DNA of 57,609 nt from Bacteroides sp. (GTDB taxonomy: Bacteria; Bacteroidota; Bacteroidia; Bacteroidales; Muribaculaceae): NCBI GenBank assembly GCA_014802265.1, contig JAAVCP010000056.1, positions 1-57,609 on the forward strand, read 5' to 3'. The position numbers and the translations under genes were made by a program. Under the pieces are notes generated by a model that was not told where the DNA came from, did no database searches, and was given only the letters and a program-made list of their open reading frames with translations. This document shows, in pieces, positions 35,472 to 43,879 of this stretch. Within the stretch, counting starts at the first letter, position 1. The number at the start of each line of letters is the position of its first letter.

Positions 35472-35987
35472 TTACAAGTTTATATTTATTTGCATTGGGG
35501 GAATTAACACCCAGGGGGAGTGAGGCTGCCAGTTGACATTGATAAGGGTAGCCTTGCCATATTTTTCTCTATAGGGATAGATTTCGCGGGTATAATACTT
35601 TCTCCCTTTTCGATATTTCACTATATATGTATCATGGTCTATTTGCCAGACATTAACATCACTGCATCCCTTTGTGGCATGCCTCACCATATAAGGAAGT
35701 CTTTCCGGTGGTGGAGGTGGTGGAGTTGGGGTACCAGGTCGATGTGAAGATGATGGAGGTGGTGCAATATGGGTTGGGGAAGGTGACCCTGGCTTATTAT
35801 AGGAATTATTTTTACCGTTATGTTTTTTATCCTTCTTTCTGTGTGGTTTGTCTTTATCTTTCTTCTTGTCTTTTCCAAATCTTTGTTCATGACGCGGAGA
35901 TTCTTTGTCATGTCTGTCTGCATAGACGTTGACTGTGCCTGTGGAGATGAAGAGAGCCATCAGAATACCGATTAATGTGTACCTCAT
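35472..35987 (-). CDS. Secreted basic/proline-rich protein
   Basis: A 171-residue exported protein. I chose MRYTLIGILM (35987), which gives a clean signal peptide ending VYA at about residue 23. The Met at 36098 would bury it behind 37 extra residues. A Lys/Asp/His-rich segment (about 24-65) and a Pro/Ser/Thr linker (about 66-100, with PTPPPPPPERLP) precede a compact C-terminal domain. That domain has GCSDVNVWQIDHDTYIVKYR, paired Tyr residues and a WQPHSPWVLIP end. I do not recognise the family. The charged linker suggests surface or polyanion attachment. Confidence 0.6.
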   Translation of the reverse strand: MRYTLIGILMALFISTGTVNVYADRHDKESPRHEQRFGKDKKKDKDKPHRKKDKKHNGKNNSYNKPGSPSPTHIAPPPSSSHRPGTPTPPPPPPERLPYMVRHATKGCSDVNVWQIDHDTYIVKYRKGRKYYTREIYPYREKYGKATLINVNWQPHSPWVLIPPMQININL

Positions 35988-36181
35988 AACTGTAATATGG
36001 TTTAGTTGTGAATATTTAAATGCCCTGAATCGAATGTTATTAATCATTCCAATCACATAATAAGACAACAAAAAAGATAATGGTTTAGATTGTTTCACAT
36101 AAATTTTATTAAGTTGAAGAATTTGATTATTATTTTACTCTTATTAACAAATTAGTGCAAGCTATTGGCAGTGATATTTAG

Positions 36182-36189
36182 TAATTTTG
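36182..36189 (+). promoter_or_regulatory. Candidate -7 box for the 37-residue membrane protein
   Basis: TAATTTTG matches the Bacteroidota -7 element 93 bases before the small ORF's ATG. No TTTG at 19-20 bases. Confidence 0.45.
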
Positions 36190-36282
36190 TAGTGTGATTA
36201 ATAGGAAAGTACTAATCATTGATTAATACTTTTTGAAAGTCGCCAAGACAACGATCAGTATCAACGCTAAAACCAAGTGATT

Positions 36283-36396
36283 ATGAAATTGAATGAGTTA
36301 ATTAAAAAAAACAGCCTGTTAAAGACTCCCGGATTATGGGTGATCTATGTGCTTGGTCTTGCCATTGTCGCATTACAGATCAGGAGTCTGTTTTAG
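36283..36396 (+). CDS. Single-pass membrane microprotein (37 aa)
   Basis: The start codon is at 36283 and a TAG stop at 36394. The protein opens MKLNELIKKNSLLKTPG (basic, cytoplasmic). It then has one hydrophobic helix, LWVIYVLGLAIVALQI, and ends RSLF. This is the composition of a real small membrane protein, with a Lys-rich inner side before the helix. A TAATTTTG box lies upstream and a hairpin-plus-T-run (36511-36560) downstream, so it fits a short monocistronic unit. No homologue is known to me. Confidence 0.55.
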   Translation: MKLNELIKKNSLLKTPGLWVIYVLGLAIVALQIRSLF

Positions 36397-36510
36397 GTAT
36401 GGTTTTTAAGGTGACACTTAATTTATTATGTCTAATTGCAAACTGAGACATCTTTTGTTGGAAACCGATAAATCTACTTAAAGCCTATGACTTGCTTTGT
36501 GGCTTGCCGA

Positions 36511-36560
36511 AAGAAGAGGGTGTCGTGACAGACATCCTCTTCTCTTTCATTTTTTATTTT
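36511..36560 (+). terminator. Hairpin and T-rich run after the microprotein
   Basis: AGAAGAGG (36512-36519) pairs with CCTCTTCT (36536-36543), followed by CTTTCATTTTTTATTTT. It may end the microprotein transcript on the plus strand. Confidence 0.5.
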
Positions 36561-36570
36561 GTCGTATCTT

Positions 36571-37257
36571 TTACTTCTTTTTTCTGCCGAATTTGGCACA
36601 TTTCGGAGAATAGGCAATTGTCACACAGCATTCTTCCGACTCGTAGCTATACATTTCCATATCAAATATTTGCACTCCAGCTTGAGTTGGTAATGCCACA
36701 TGTGCTTTACCTAATATTGGTTCCGGGGCACCGGGAAAATTTAAGTGTCTATCAATTTCGGGAAGACTCTCAATAGTGATAGCATTACGGAAATCCAATC
36801 CTTCAGTCATACACGCCTTGTAGAGTGCTTCCTTACATGTCCATGCTATTATATTTTTCTCCAGATTGTCTGCCGGAATAAACTGTTTCTCCTTATCGGA
36901 TAGGAATTTATCTCTTACTTTTATGACTTGCTCACGGTTGAGTTTTTCAGCATCGATACCCATCGCAGTGCGAGGGTTAAACATTGCAAGATCAGCTTCC
37001 GGAGTTCTCGGAAGAGTTGCCACAGCAAGGAAATTTCCGGTATGTGTGATTGAGATTCTTGCTGATGTGCCGAAAATAAATGGTGCGCCATTAGCGAAGT
37101 GCCCCAATTCGCGGTATCCGTCGGGTCCGTTTTCACAGTAGATCTGTTGCGCCATTTCGCGCCATACTTTACCGGATTTTGTATCCATTCCGGATACTTC
37201 TTCCACTTTTATTCCAATAGGAGTGTGATGATGCCAATAAATAAATTCCGTTTCCAA
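36571..37257 (-). CDS. 4'-phosphopantetheinyl transferase superfamily protein
   Basis: A 228-residue Sfp-type enzyme that transfers phosphopantetheine from CoA to carrier proteins. Signatures are ISITHTGNFLAVA (about 68-80), MGIDAEKLNRE (D102 and E104, Mg binding) and IAWTCKEALYKACM (about 137-150, WxxKEAxxK). The pattern fits the Bacteroidota stand-alone PPTase that often sits beside gldE. It follows gldE by 12 bases on the same strand and is likely cotranscribed. No PKS or NRPS genes are nearby, so the carrier partner is unknown. Confidence 0.9.
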   Translation of the reverse strand: METEFIYWHHHTPIGIKVEEVSGMDTKSGKVWREMAQQIYCENGPDGYRELGHFANGAPFIFGTSARISITHTGNFLAVATLPRTPEADLAMFNPRTAMGIDAEKLNREQVIKVRDKFLSDKEKQFIPADNLEKNIIAWTCKEALYKACMTEGLDFRNAITIESLPEIDRHLNFPGAPEPILGKAHVALPTQAGVQIFDMEMYSYESEECCVTIAYSPKCAKFGRKKK

Positions 37258-37269
37258 AGCAGACTGGTT

Positions 37270-38637
37270 TTAAGGTTGAGAATTAAGTGTTAAATCAGGA
37301 GACAGTATGACTTTCACTTTTGTGATTCTGTGGCGGTCAATCTGGAGTGCTTGAAATTTCAGGTTGCCGCGTTCCAATGTTTCTTTCATTGATGGGAAGT
37401 CTCCTTTTATTTCAAGCAACAATCCGGCAAGTGTCTCTGCCTCGCCGCAGTCGCCGAGCTGGTCTTCATCGATGTTGACAATATGGCAGAAATCACCTAA
37501 TGGTGTTTTCCCGTCAAATATGTAGGAATCAGCATTAAGCTTGCGATACATTGCTGATGTCTCGTCATATTCATCATCGATCTCTCCTACAATCTCTTCG
37601 ATTATGTCTTCAAGAGTGACCATTCCCTGAGTGCCGCCATATTCATCAATTACGATTGCAATATGAATTTTTTTCTTTCTAAAATCTTCAAGAAGGTCAT
37701 CAATCATTCTGGATTCCGGTACAAAGTAAGGTTCACGCAGAAGTGTCTGCCAACGGAAGGAATCATCTTGCTTACCTATATAGGGTAGCAGGTCTTTAGA
37801 ATAAAGTATTCCCCTGATGGTGTCTTGGGAAGTATCATAGACCGGGATACGTGAATATCCTGATTTAAGAATCACCTCCATTGCCTTCGACCATGTGTCA
37901 TGGTATTCAATTGCCGTGATGTCAACGCGAGAAATCATAATGTCGCTGACCTCCTTTTCTCCAAAAGATAGGATTCCCTCAAGCATTTCTTTGTCTTCCC
38001 CTTCTTTGATGTCAGAGATTTGAAGTGCTTTTTCCAACTCATCTGTTGAAAGTTGCTCTTCTTTTTTGGTTACTACCTTATTGACAAGGGAAGTGGAGCG
38101 CACCATGAGCTTTGCGAGCGGTCCTAAAACGGTATAAAGAAAACCAAGAGGCGAGGCTGCCATCTTTACCCATTTCATTGTGCGGTTGCGAGCAACGAGT
38201 TTGGGAAAAATTTCACCAAAAAGGAGAAGCAGGAAAGTAAGAAGCACAGTCTGAATTAAGAAATCAAGGACTGCACTGTTGAATTTTGCTACCTGGCTGA
38301 AAGCAAAACTCAGCAACACGACCATCGTGATGTTGACAAGATTATTGGAGATTAGAATGGTTGCCAGGAGTCTTTCGCTATCAGAAAGCAACTTAAAAGC
38401 CTTTCGTGACTGTGGTGTCTCTTCCTCTTCAAGTTCTTCCATTTCTGAAGGACTGAGACCGAAATAAGCTATTTCACTTCCCGAGACGAAGGCTGATAAC
38501 AACAGGCATATACATGCAATTATAACTATTATTATCCATGACACCCAGCTTTCCGGCGCATGAAGCTCAATTGCCTGCGACAACAATATGAGCAATGATA
38601 TCGTAGGTGAGGTTGATGGTAAAGGGTCAGTATCCAA
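37270..38637 (-). CDS. gldE: Gliding-motility-associated membrane protein GldE (CNNM/CorC-type)
   Basis: A 455-residue inner-membrane protein. The N-terminal CNNM/DUF21 domain (about 30-190) has about four hydrophobic helices and LLSAFVSGSEIAYFGLSPSE. A CBS-domain pair follows (about 210-340, with DIMISRVDITAIEY and SRIPVYDTSQDTIRGILY). The CorC/HlyC C-terminal domain (about 360-450) holds DEDQLGDCGEAETLAGLLLE. Family members are linked to divalent-cation export. GldE is named for gliding in Flavobacterium but is retained in non-gliding Bacteroidales. It heads a gldE-PPTase operon with a TTTG-N20-TAATTTTG promoter. Confidence 0.88.
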   Translation of the reverse strand: MDTDPLPSTSPTISLLILLSQAIELHAPESWVSWIIIVIIACICLLLSAFVSGSEIAYFGLSPSEMEELEEEETPQSRKAFKLLSDSERLLATILISNNLVNITMVVLLSFAFSQVAKFNSAVLDFLIQTVLLTFLLLLFGEIFPKLVARNRTMKWVKMAASPLGFLYTVLGPLAKLMVRSTSLVNKVVTKKEEQLSTDELEKALQISDIKEGEDKEMLEGILSFGEKEVSDIMISRVDITAIEYHDTWSKAMEVILKSGYSRIPVYDTSQDTIRGILYSKDLLPYIGKQDDSFRWQTLLREPYFVPESRMIDDLLEDFRKKKIHIAIVIDEYGGTQGMVTLEDIIEEIVGEIDDEYDETSAMYRKLNADSYIFDGKTPLGDFCHIVNIDEDQLGDCGEAETLAGLLLEIKGDFPSMKETLERGNLKFQALQIDRHRITKVKVILSPDLTLNSQP

Positions 38638-38663
38638 AATTAAATAGTGTTGGTTTTACATTG

Positions 38664-38695
38664 CAAAATTAATAATTTGCACTGAATCATGCAAA
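38664..38695 (-). promoter_or_regulatory. Promoter of gldE
   Basis: A minus-strand TTTG (38692-38695), 20 bases, TAATTTTG (38664-38671). Leader is about 20 bases. Confidence 0.78.
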
Positions 38696-38742
38696 TTTAA
38701 AGTCTGAACTTATTTAAACAAATTTCTACAGGTTATCCCTGT

Positions 38743-39747
38743 TTATGTTGATTCTCGCAGAATCATATTCCCTCTCAATGTAATTTTCTCAGGAGTGAAA
38801 TCATGGGTTTCAATGTGGTGTTGAAGAATGCGACAGCTCTCAGATGCCATAAGATTCACGGGTTGCTCTACAGCTGTAATAGTTGGATAAACCAATGTAC
38901 ATAATTTTGTGCCGGAGATACAACATAGAGCAATATCACCAGGAATCCTATAATTAAGTTTTTGTAAGACACTTTTAGCTCCTAAAATTGTTGTCTCTGT
39001 AAATCCGAAAACAGCATCAAATTCAAGACCTGATGATAAAAATTGCTCCATGGCATTTGCGCCTTCCTCTGCAGTGAGTCCACCATCTATGACATACCTT
39101 TTGTCATAAGGTATATGAAACTTTTCCAAAGCTTCCCTGTATCCACGATACCTATCAACGGCATTACTTACAGCATCAGGTCCTGAAATATGCACAATAT
39201 TTTTCTTCCCATTACGTATGAGATATTCCACCATAAAATGTGACATTAAATTATCATTTATGCATACTTGCGACACATCAATACCTTCGATCTTTCGGTC
39301 GAAAAATACCAATGGGATTCCATTTTCAATAATATTTTTATATGTCTGTATATTCCTTGATTTATGGCAGGGGCAAATCATTATCCCATCTATTCGGCAA
39401 TTTTCAAGCATAGTCAGATTCTCGCGTTCCTGTTCTGAGTCTTCATTAGAAACAGCAATGATTGTTCGGAAACCTTTATCTCTCATTTCTTTCTGAGCCT
39501 GTTGGATAAAACTCATAAAGAATGGGGTGATACCTTCCGGAATAACAATTCCGATATTTTTAGTCATGCTGCATCTAAGGTTTACAGCAAGCTCATTTCG
39601 TCGATAGCCCATTTTTAGAGCTGTCTCCTGTATTTTACGCATTGTTTCAGGTTTCACATTCCGGCTGTCACCGGCTAATGCTCGCGATACAGTTGATTTC
39701 GAAACTCCAACTTCTTTTGCGATGTCAAGAATGGTTATGTATTTCAT
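38743..39747 (-). CDS. LacI-family transcriptional regulator
   Basis: A 334-residue regulator. An N-terminal LacI HTH (TILDIAKEVGVSKSTVSRAL, from about residue 4) and hinge (KMGYRRNELAVNLR) precede a periplasmic-binding-protein-like ligand domain (NIGIVIPEGITPFF, VVFFDRKIEG, DIALCCISGTKL). The longer ATG at 39783 lies inside the -7 box of its own promoter and cannot be transcribed, so MKYITI at 39747 is the start. It is divergent from the GPH transporter, with three operator-like repeats between them. Confidence 0.92.
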   Translation of the reverse strand: MKYITILDIAKEVGVSKSTVSRALAGDSRNVKPETMRKIQETALKMGYRRNELAVNLRCSMTKNIGIVIPEGITPFFMSFIQQAQKEMRDKGFRTIIAVSNEDSEQERENLTMLENCRIDGIMICPCHKSRNIQTYKNIIENGIPLVFFDRKIEGIDVSQVCINDNLMSHFMVEYLIRNGKKNIVHISGPDAVSNAVDRYRGYREALEKFHIPYDKRYVIDGGLTAEEGANAMEQFLSSGLEFDAVFGFTETTILGAKSVLQKLNYRIPGDIALCCISGTKLCTLVYPTITAVEQPVNLMASESCRILQHHIETHDFTPEKITLRGNMILREST

Positions 39748-39780
39748 AGAGATGATATTTGAGGATGGTGTATTTTGTGA

Positions 39781-39812
39781 CAAAGTTATAATTTATTTTT
39801 GATGACAGCAAA
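39781..39812 (-). promoter_or_regulatory. Promoter of the LacI-family regulator
   Basis: A minus-strand TTTG (39809-39812), 20 bases, TAACTTTG (39781-39788). It decides the gene's start codon at 39747. Confidence 0.78.
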
Positions 39813-39826
39813 CATAGATTTGATAT

Positions 39827-39870
39827 GGGAACGATTGCGAATTATGGGAACGGTTGTGGGAACGGTTGTG
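39827..39870. promoter_or_regulatory. Three LacI-type operator repeats
   Basis: GGGAACGATTGCG (39827-39839), GGGAACGGTTGTG (39846-39858) and the same again (39858-39870). Each has a central CG with a TTGCG/TTGTG right half, as in PurR/LacI-family operators. They lie between the two divergent promoters (39781-39812 minus; TACTTTTG at 39916 plus). Confidence 0.6.
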
Positions 39871-39915
39871 AAAAAAATATTCTTTAAAAATCTTTTTTAG
39901 AGCATCATAAGCATA

Positions 39916-39923
39916 TACTTTTG
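39916..39923 (+). promoter_or_regulatory. Candidate -7 box of the GPH transporter operon
   Basis: TACTTTTG matches TAnnTTTG 55 bases before the transporter ATG. The -33 element is poor (TTTTAG). Confidence 0.45.
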
Positions 39924-39978
39924 CACTGTGAAACTATGATGGTATTGAATAAAATAACCCTAAATAATATAAAATATC

Positions 39979-41388
39979 ATGAAAAAATCTGTTGAAACAA
40001 TCATGAATCGAAAGGTGCCTTTGATAAGTAAGGTAGCCTATGGTTTTGGTGACGTGGGATGCAACTTCAGTTGGTCATTTGTAGTATCATTTCTGATGAT
40101 CTTTTACACCGATGTCTTTGGCATAGGGATGGGCGCTGTGGCAACTTTATTGTTGGTATCTCGCTTATGGGATGCTGTCAATGACCCTCTAATAGGGAGT
40201 CTGAGTGATCGCACGAGGTCACGGTGGGGGCGTTATCGACCGTGGTTGTTGTTTGGGGCACCAATTACTGCAATCGTGCTCATATTGTGTTTTTGGGCTC
40301 ACCCAGACATGGATTATCAGTGGAAGGTGGTTTATATGAGTCTTACATATGGGCTTCTTGTACTCGGTTATACATGCGTTAATCTTCCATATGGTACTCT
40401 TTGCGGTGCAATGACTCAGAATATTGATGAGCGTGCCCAACTAAATACAAGCCGTTCAGTAGCTGCCATGATCGCAATAGGGGTCATAAACATTATTACT
40501 GTGCCTTTGGTGAAATATTGTGGAGATGGAACTTTAAGTAATGCTGAAGGATTTATCCGGGTGGCAATTATTTTTGGAGTTGTGTTTACTGGGTGCCATT
40601 GGTTCTGTTTCGCAAAGACAAAAGAGGTAGTTACTCCTCCTTCAAGAAAATCATATCCTATTGGACAACAGCTACGAGCAGTAGCACAAAACAAGCCATT
40701 TATCATGGCTGTTATCGGTCAGCTTCTTTTTGGTTTTATTCTATATGGCAGAAATGCAGATTTGATATACTATTTCAAATATGTTGAGGGTAATGAGAAT
40801 CTGTTTTCCTTCTTCTCTATGGTAATAATTCTTCCAAGTATTGCAGGAGCAGCTTTGTTTCCTCTTGTGTTCAGGTTAACCAACAATAAAGGTTGGGCTG
40901 CCAGTGTGTTCAGTCTGTTTACCGGAGTAAGCATGATAATTCTATATTTTTTCTCTCCCAACAGTTCGCCGGTTATGTTTTACACTTTCGCAGGATTAGC
41001 TCAATTCTTCTTTTCCGGATTTAATACTGCCATATATGCCATAATTCCAGACTGTGTGGAATATGGTGAATGGAAGACAGGCATACGCAATGATGGTTTC
41101 CAATATGCCTTCATATCTCTTGCTAACAAGATCGGAATGGCACTTGGCACTGCTTTGCTTGCACTTGCAATGGGAGAGGCAGGCTATGTGGCAAATGCTG
41201 TGCAGTCTGAAAATGTGCAAGAAGTGTTCCATATGGCTTTCAGTACTATTCCCGGTGTGTTATGGGTCATAACGGCAGGAATAATGTTATTTTATCGTCT
41301 GGATAAGACGACCTATAATAGAATAGTGAAAGATCTTGATCATAAAATTGATGAAGGTTGGAAAGGTGCTCCTGTGGAGTCACGATGA
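39979..41388 (+). CDS. GPH-family sugar:cation symporter (MFS)
   Basis: A 469-residue, 12-helix inner-membrane transporter of the glycoside-pentoside-hexuronide family. The N-terminal KVAYGFGDVGCNFSWSF and LWDAVNDPLIGSLSDRTRSR followed by WGRYRPWLLFGAP are the MelB/XynB-type signatures, including the conserved Asp pair. The C-terminal DCVEYGEWKTGIRNDGFQYA is the second family motif. The substrate should be a sugar or sugar acid that induces the LacI regulator. It starts an operon with a zinc dehydrogenase and an outer-membrane protein. Confidence 0.92.
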   Translation: MKKSVETIMNRKVPLISKVAYGFGDVGCNFSWSFVVSFLMIFYTDVFGIGMGAVATLLLVSRLWDAVNDPLIGSLSDRTRSRWGRYRPWLLFGAPITAIVLILCFWAHPDMDYQWKVVYMSLTYGLLVLGYTCVNLPYGTLCGAMTQNIDERAQLNTSRSVAAMIAIGVINIITVPLVKYCGDGTLSNAEGFIRVAIIFGVVFTGCHWFCFAKTKEVVTPPSRKSYPIGQQLRAVAQNKPFIMAVIGQLLFGFILYGRNADLIYYFKYVEGNENLFSFFSMVIILPSIAGAALFPLVFRLTNNKGWAASVFSLFTGVSMIILYFFSPNSSPVMFYTFAGLAQFFFSGFNTAIYAIIPDCVEYGEWKTGIRNDGFQYAFISLANKIGMALGTALLALAMGEAGYVANAVQSENVQEVFHMAFSTIPGVLWVITAGIMLFYRLDKTTYNRIVKDLDHKIDEGWKGAPVESR

Positions 41389-41432
41389 GTTAAGATAACT
41401 AAAAATTAATATTAATCATATAATAAGTAGAT

Positions 41433-42482
41433 ATGAGACAAGCTATATTAACCGCTCCGAAACACGTTGTAATCAATAATGAGGCAGTTGCTCCTGATTT
41501 AAGAAACCTCAAGCCCAACGAAGTTCTTATCAATGTGAAACGCATTGGAATCTGTGGGAGTGAGATTCATTCCTATCATGGACTACATCCTGCCACAAAG
41601 TATCCAGTGGTGCAGGGTCATGAATTTTCTGCCGTTGTGGTTGAGGTAGGTTCCGAGGTTACAAACTGTAAAAAAGGTGACAAGGTGACTGCTCGTCCTC
41701 AATTGGTCTGTGGTAAATGTGGACCGTGTAGGAGAGGACAATACAATGTATGTGAGAATCTGAAAGTTGAGGCATTTCAAGCTGATGGGGCGGCACAGGA
41801 TTATTTTGTAACCACCGCTGAGCGTGTAGTGGTTTTACCCGAAGACATGAGCCTTGATGAGGGAGCTATGATCGAACCGTGTGCTGTCGGTGCACATGCT
41901 TCTGAACGTACTGACGTGGTAGATAAAAATGTTGTGGTTAGTGGTGCAGGCACAATAGGTATACTTGTGGCACAGTTTTGTAAAGCCCGTGGTGCAAGAA
42001 AAGTGTTAATAACCGATGTAAGCGATTATAGGTTAGAAAAGGCAAAAGAATGTGGGATAGAATGTGTTGCTAATGTTGCCAAAACTACATTGAAAGATGC
42101 TGTTAAAGATTTATTTGGTGATGAGGGTTATCAGGTAGGATTTGAGGTGGCTGGTGTCGAATCGAGTATTCGCTCACTTATGGAGACTATTGAAAAGGGA
42201 AGCAGTATAGTGATAGTAGGAGTGTTTGCTAAAGATCCTGCAATAAGCATGTTCTATCTTGGTGAACATGAATTAACCTTAATTGGCTCTATGATGTATC
42301 GTCATGAAGATTATGAGACAGCAGTAGCCTTTGTAAGTAAAGGGATAGTGAATCTGAAGCCTTTGATAAGTAATCGTTTTCCCTTTGAAGAATATGCTGA
42401 TGCATATCAGTTTATTGATGATAACCGCACAACGGCAATGAAAGTGATTATTGATCTTGATGAAACTCCTTGTCAACAATAG
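41433..42482 (+). CDS. Zinc-dependent alcohol/polyol dehydrogenase (MDR family)
   Basis: A 349-residue medium-chain dehydrogenase. Catalytic zinc ligands are C41 (IGICGSEIH), H62-E63 (GHEF) and the later E149-type residue in IEPCAVG. Structural zinc ligands are C93, C96, C99 and C107. The Rossmann motif is GAGTIG (about 171-176). The pattern fits sorbitol, L-idonate or galactitol-type dehydrogenases oxidising a sugar alcohol or acid. It lies 44 bases after the transporter in a LacI-controlled operon, so it probably starts degradation of the imported compound. Confidence 0.9.
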   Translation: MRQAILTAPKHVVINNEAVAPDLRNLKPNEVLINVKRIGICGSEIHSYHGLHPATKYPVVQGHEFSAVVVEVGSEVTNCKKGDKVTARPQLVCGKCGPCRRGQYNVCENLKVEAFQADGAAQDYFVTTAERVVVLPEDMSLDEGAMIEPCAVGAHASERTDVVDKNVVVSGAGTIGILVAQFCKARGARKVLITDVSDYRLEKAKECGIECVANVAKTTLKDAVKDLFGDEGYQVGFEVAGVESSIRSLMETIEKGSSIVIVGVFAKDPAISMFYLGEHELTLIGSMMYRHEDYETAVAFVSKGIVNLKPLISNRFPFEEYADAYQFIDDNRTTAMKVIIDLDETPCQQ

Positions 42483-42492
42483 GTATCCAGAC

Positions 42493-43308
42493 ATGGGAAG
42501 CAATAATTGGGGTAAGCAATTTTTAACTGTATATACAGTTATTGTTACTGCATTAAGTATGAGAGGAGAGACTCATAACGATGCGAATACCAATAGCTTT
42601 CCTGGTGGTACACCATCAGATTATTTGGATTTTACATTCCAAATTGCCAATAATCATATTTGGAGGGGAATTGAGGTTAGTGACGGGTTGGTAATGTGTA
42701 ATTCTTTGGGAATACACGATATTAGAGATTATGTTAAAGTCGGCATGTGGGGTGGCACAAACGTGACAGGAAATTACAAAGAGTTTAATTTTTTTGCGGA
42801 GTTTTCTGTGCAAAAATTCAGCGTTGCTTTTTGGGATACCTATAATTTTTCAAAAGACGCAACTTATAATAATAAAGAATTTTTCAATTATAAGGCTCGT
42901 TCCACTGGTCGATTTCTGGATTGTATCGTCTCTTATAATTTTGATCCGATTTTTCCACTTTCTTTAACATGGTCTACCATAATATGGGGCAGGGATCGCT
43001 ATGCTCTTTATTTACCAGACTCTAAACAGCGCTATTCTACTTACGTGGCAGCCGAAGTAAGATGCTTGGACAAACAGAATTGGGTAATTGATGCTTCAGT
43101 TGGAGGTACTTTCACCTTAGCACATAAAAAATTAGACAAAACCACATTTTATTCTGCGAGGTCCGGCATAATTGACATAAGGGGAACAGTCACACGTATA
43201 GTTAGAATTACAGATAATTACACTTTGCCTGTTCATACCACAGTAATGTTTAATCCTGTCGGAAATAATGCTTATTTTCAGGTGGGTGCAGTTGTATTTA
43301 GCTTCTAA
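42493..43308 (+). CDS. Outer-membrane beta-barrel protein of the sugar operon
   Basis: A 271-residue protein. A start at MGSNNWGKQF (42493) gives a signal peptide to about residue 26. The upstream Met at 42451 overlaps the dehydrogenase and would add 14 residues. The rest is amphipathic strands with frequent Trp, Tyr and Phe (for example NHIWRGIEVSDG and KFSVAFWDTYNFSKD). It ends FQVGAVVFSF with the C-terminal Phe required by BAM. I cannot name the family. The position makes a porin for the operon's substrate plausible. It begins 10 bases after the dehydrogenase stop. Confidence 0.72.
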   Translation: MGSNNWGKQFLTVYTVIVTALSMRGETHNDANTNSFPGGTPSDYLDFTFQIANNHIWRGIEVSDGLVMCNSLGIHDIRDYVKVGMWGGTNVTGNYKEFNFFAEFSVQKFSVAFWDTYNFSKDATYNNKEFFNYKARSTGRFLDCIVSYNFDPIFPLSLTWSTIIWGRDRYALYLPDSKQRYSTYVAAEVRCLDKQNWVIDASVGGTFTLAHKKLDKTTFYSARSGIIDIRGTVTRIVRITDNYTLPVHTTVMFNPVGNNAYFQVGAVVFSF

Positions 43309-43525
43309 ACCAACATTATAATGAGTAAGTAGGGTTGTGGTAGATTAAAATCACTTATTGACTCTTTACGGTATCAAAGATAGGGTTGCATCCTAAATGC
43401 TATTCTTATCCCAAACTCGCGTATATAGTTAATTTTTAACAGCTGCCTAATATTATATTAAATCAAAGGATAGATTAGATGAAATGAGAGATATATTTAT
43501 GCATGATACGATTTTTCGCAGAAGA
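43309..43525. other. Gene-free region
   Basis: AT-rich spacer between the sugar operon and the structured RNA promoter. I see no ORF and no clear terminator. A weak AGG/CCT stem near 43390 is the only structure. Confidence 0.4.
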
Positions 43526-43557
43526 TTTGGTGTTTTCAAAAAATTGATGTTACTTTG
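43526..43557 (+). promoter_or_regulatory. Promoter of the structured RNA upstream of the 771-residue protein
   Basis: TTTG (43526-43529), 20 bases, TTACTTTG (43550-43557): standard spacing, one mismatch in the -7 box. Expected start is about 43563. Confidence 0.65.
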
Positions 43558-43562
43558 CACCC

Positions 43563-43829
43563 AAAGTTGCTTTTTCTGAGCGCAAGAGAGCGTCATCAGT
43601 GCAACGGTATTTTTTATTAACAACGGGTGTTGTTGATTAATTCTGGTTATCAAACTTGGCCGTTTGACTCTTCAGGAATTTCTCAATATTACGCTCGCAT
43701 CGTAGTTGCTTATATCCTCTTGGTTACAAGAGAAAAAGGCAATAGCGGTGTGGCTGTCTATTGACTTTTTTGAAGAGAGGTTGGCCAAGACCTGATAACC
43801 GAAAGTCAACAGGTTTCCACACCTTTTTT
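43563..43829 (+). ncRNA. Structured RNA with possible kissing loop and terminal U-run
   Basis: Four hairpins in 210 bases. H1 AACAAC-GGGT-GTTGTT (43619-43634). H2 TCAAAC-TTGGCC-GTTTGA (43650-43667). H3 CTCTTG-GTTA-CAAGAG (43718-43733). H4 is a composite stem: GGTGTGG/CCACACC, CTGT/ACAG and TGACTTT/AAAGTCA (43747-43823), with an inner AGGT/ACCT, ending in TTTTTT (43824-43829). The H2 loop TTGGCC is complementary to GGCCAA (43783-43788) in the H4 apical loop. It has a promoter at one end and a terminator-like stem at the other, 50 bases before the next ATG. It is either an independent sRNA or a 5' leader/attenuator. No known riboswitch core was recognised. Confidence 0.6.
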
Positions 43830-43879
43830 ATGTTCACTTTCTATCAGGGAACCGTAGAAAAACCAACCAATCTCACACC

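Noticed and set aside
43783..43806. ACCTGATAACC in H4 as a thiamine-pyrophosphate riboswitch core
   Set aside because: The other TPP riboswitch elements (CTGAGA, the long P3 arm, GGATAATACCAGCG) are absent. The downstream gene is not thiamine related.
43563..43829. tmRNA or RNase P RNA
   Set aside because: No tRNA-Ala-like end or tag frame, and no GAGGAAAGTCC-type RNase P core.
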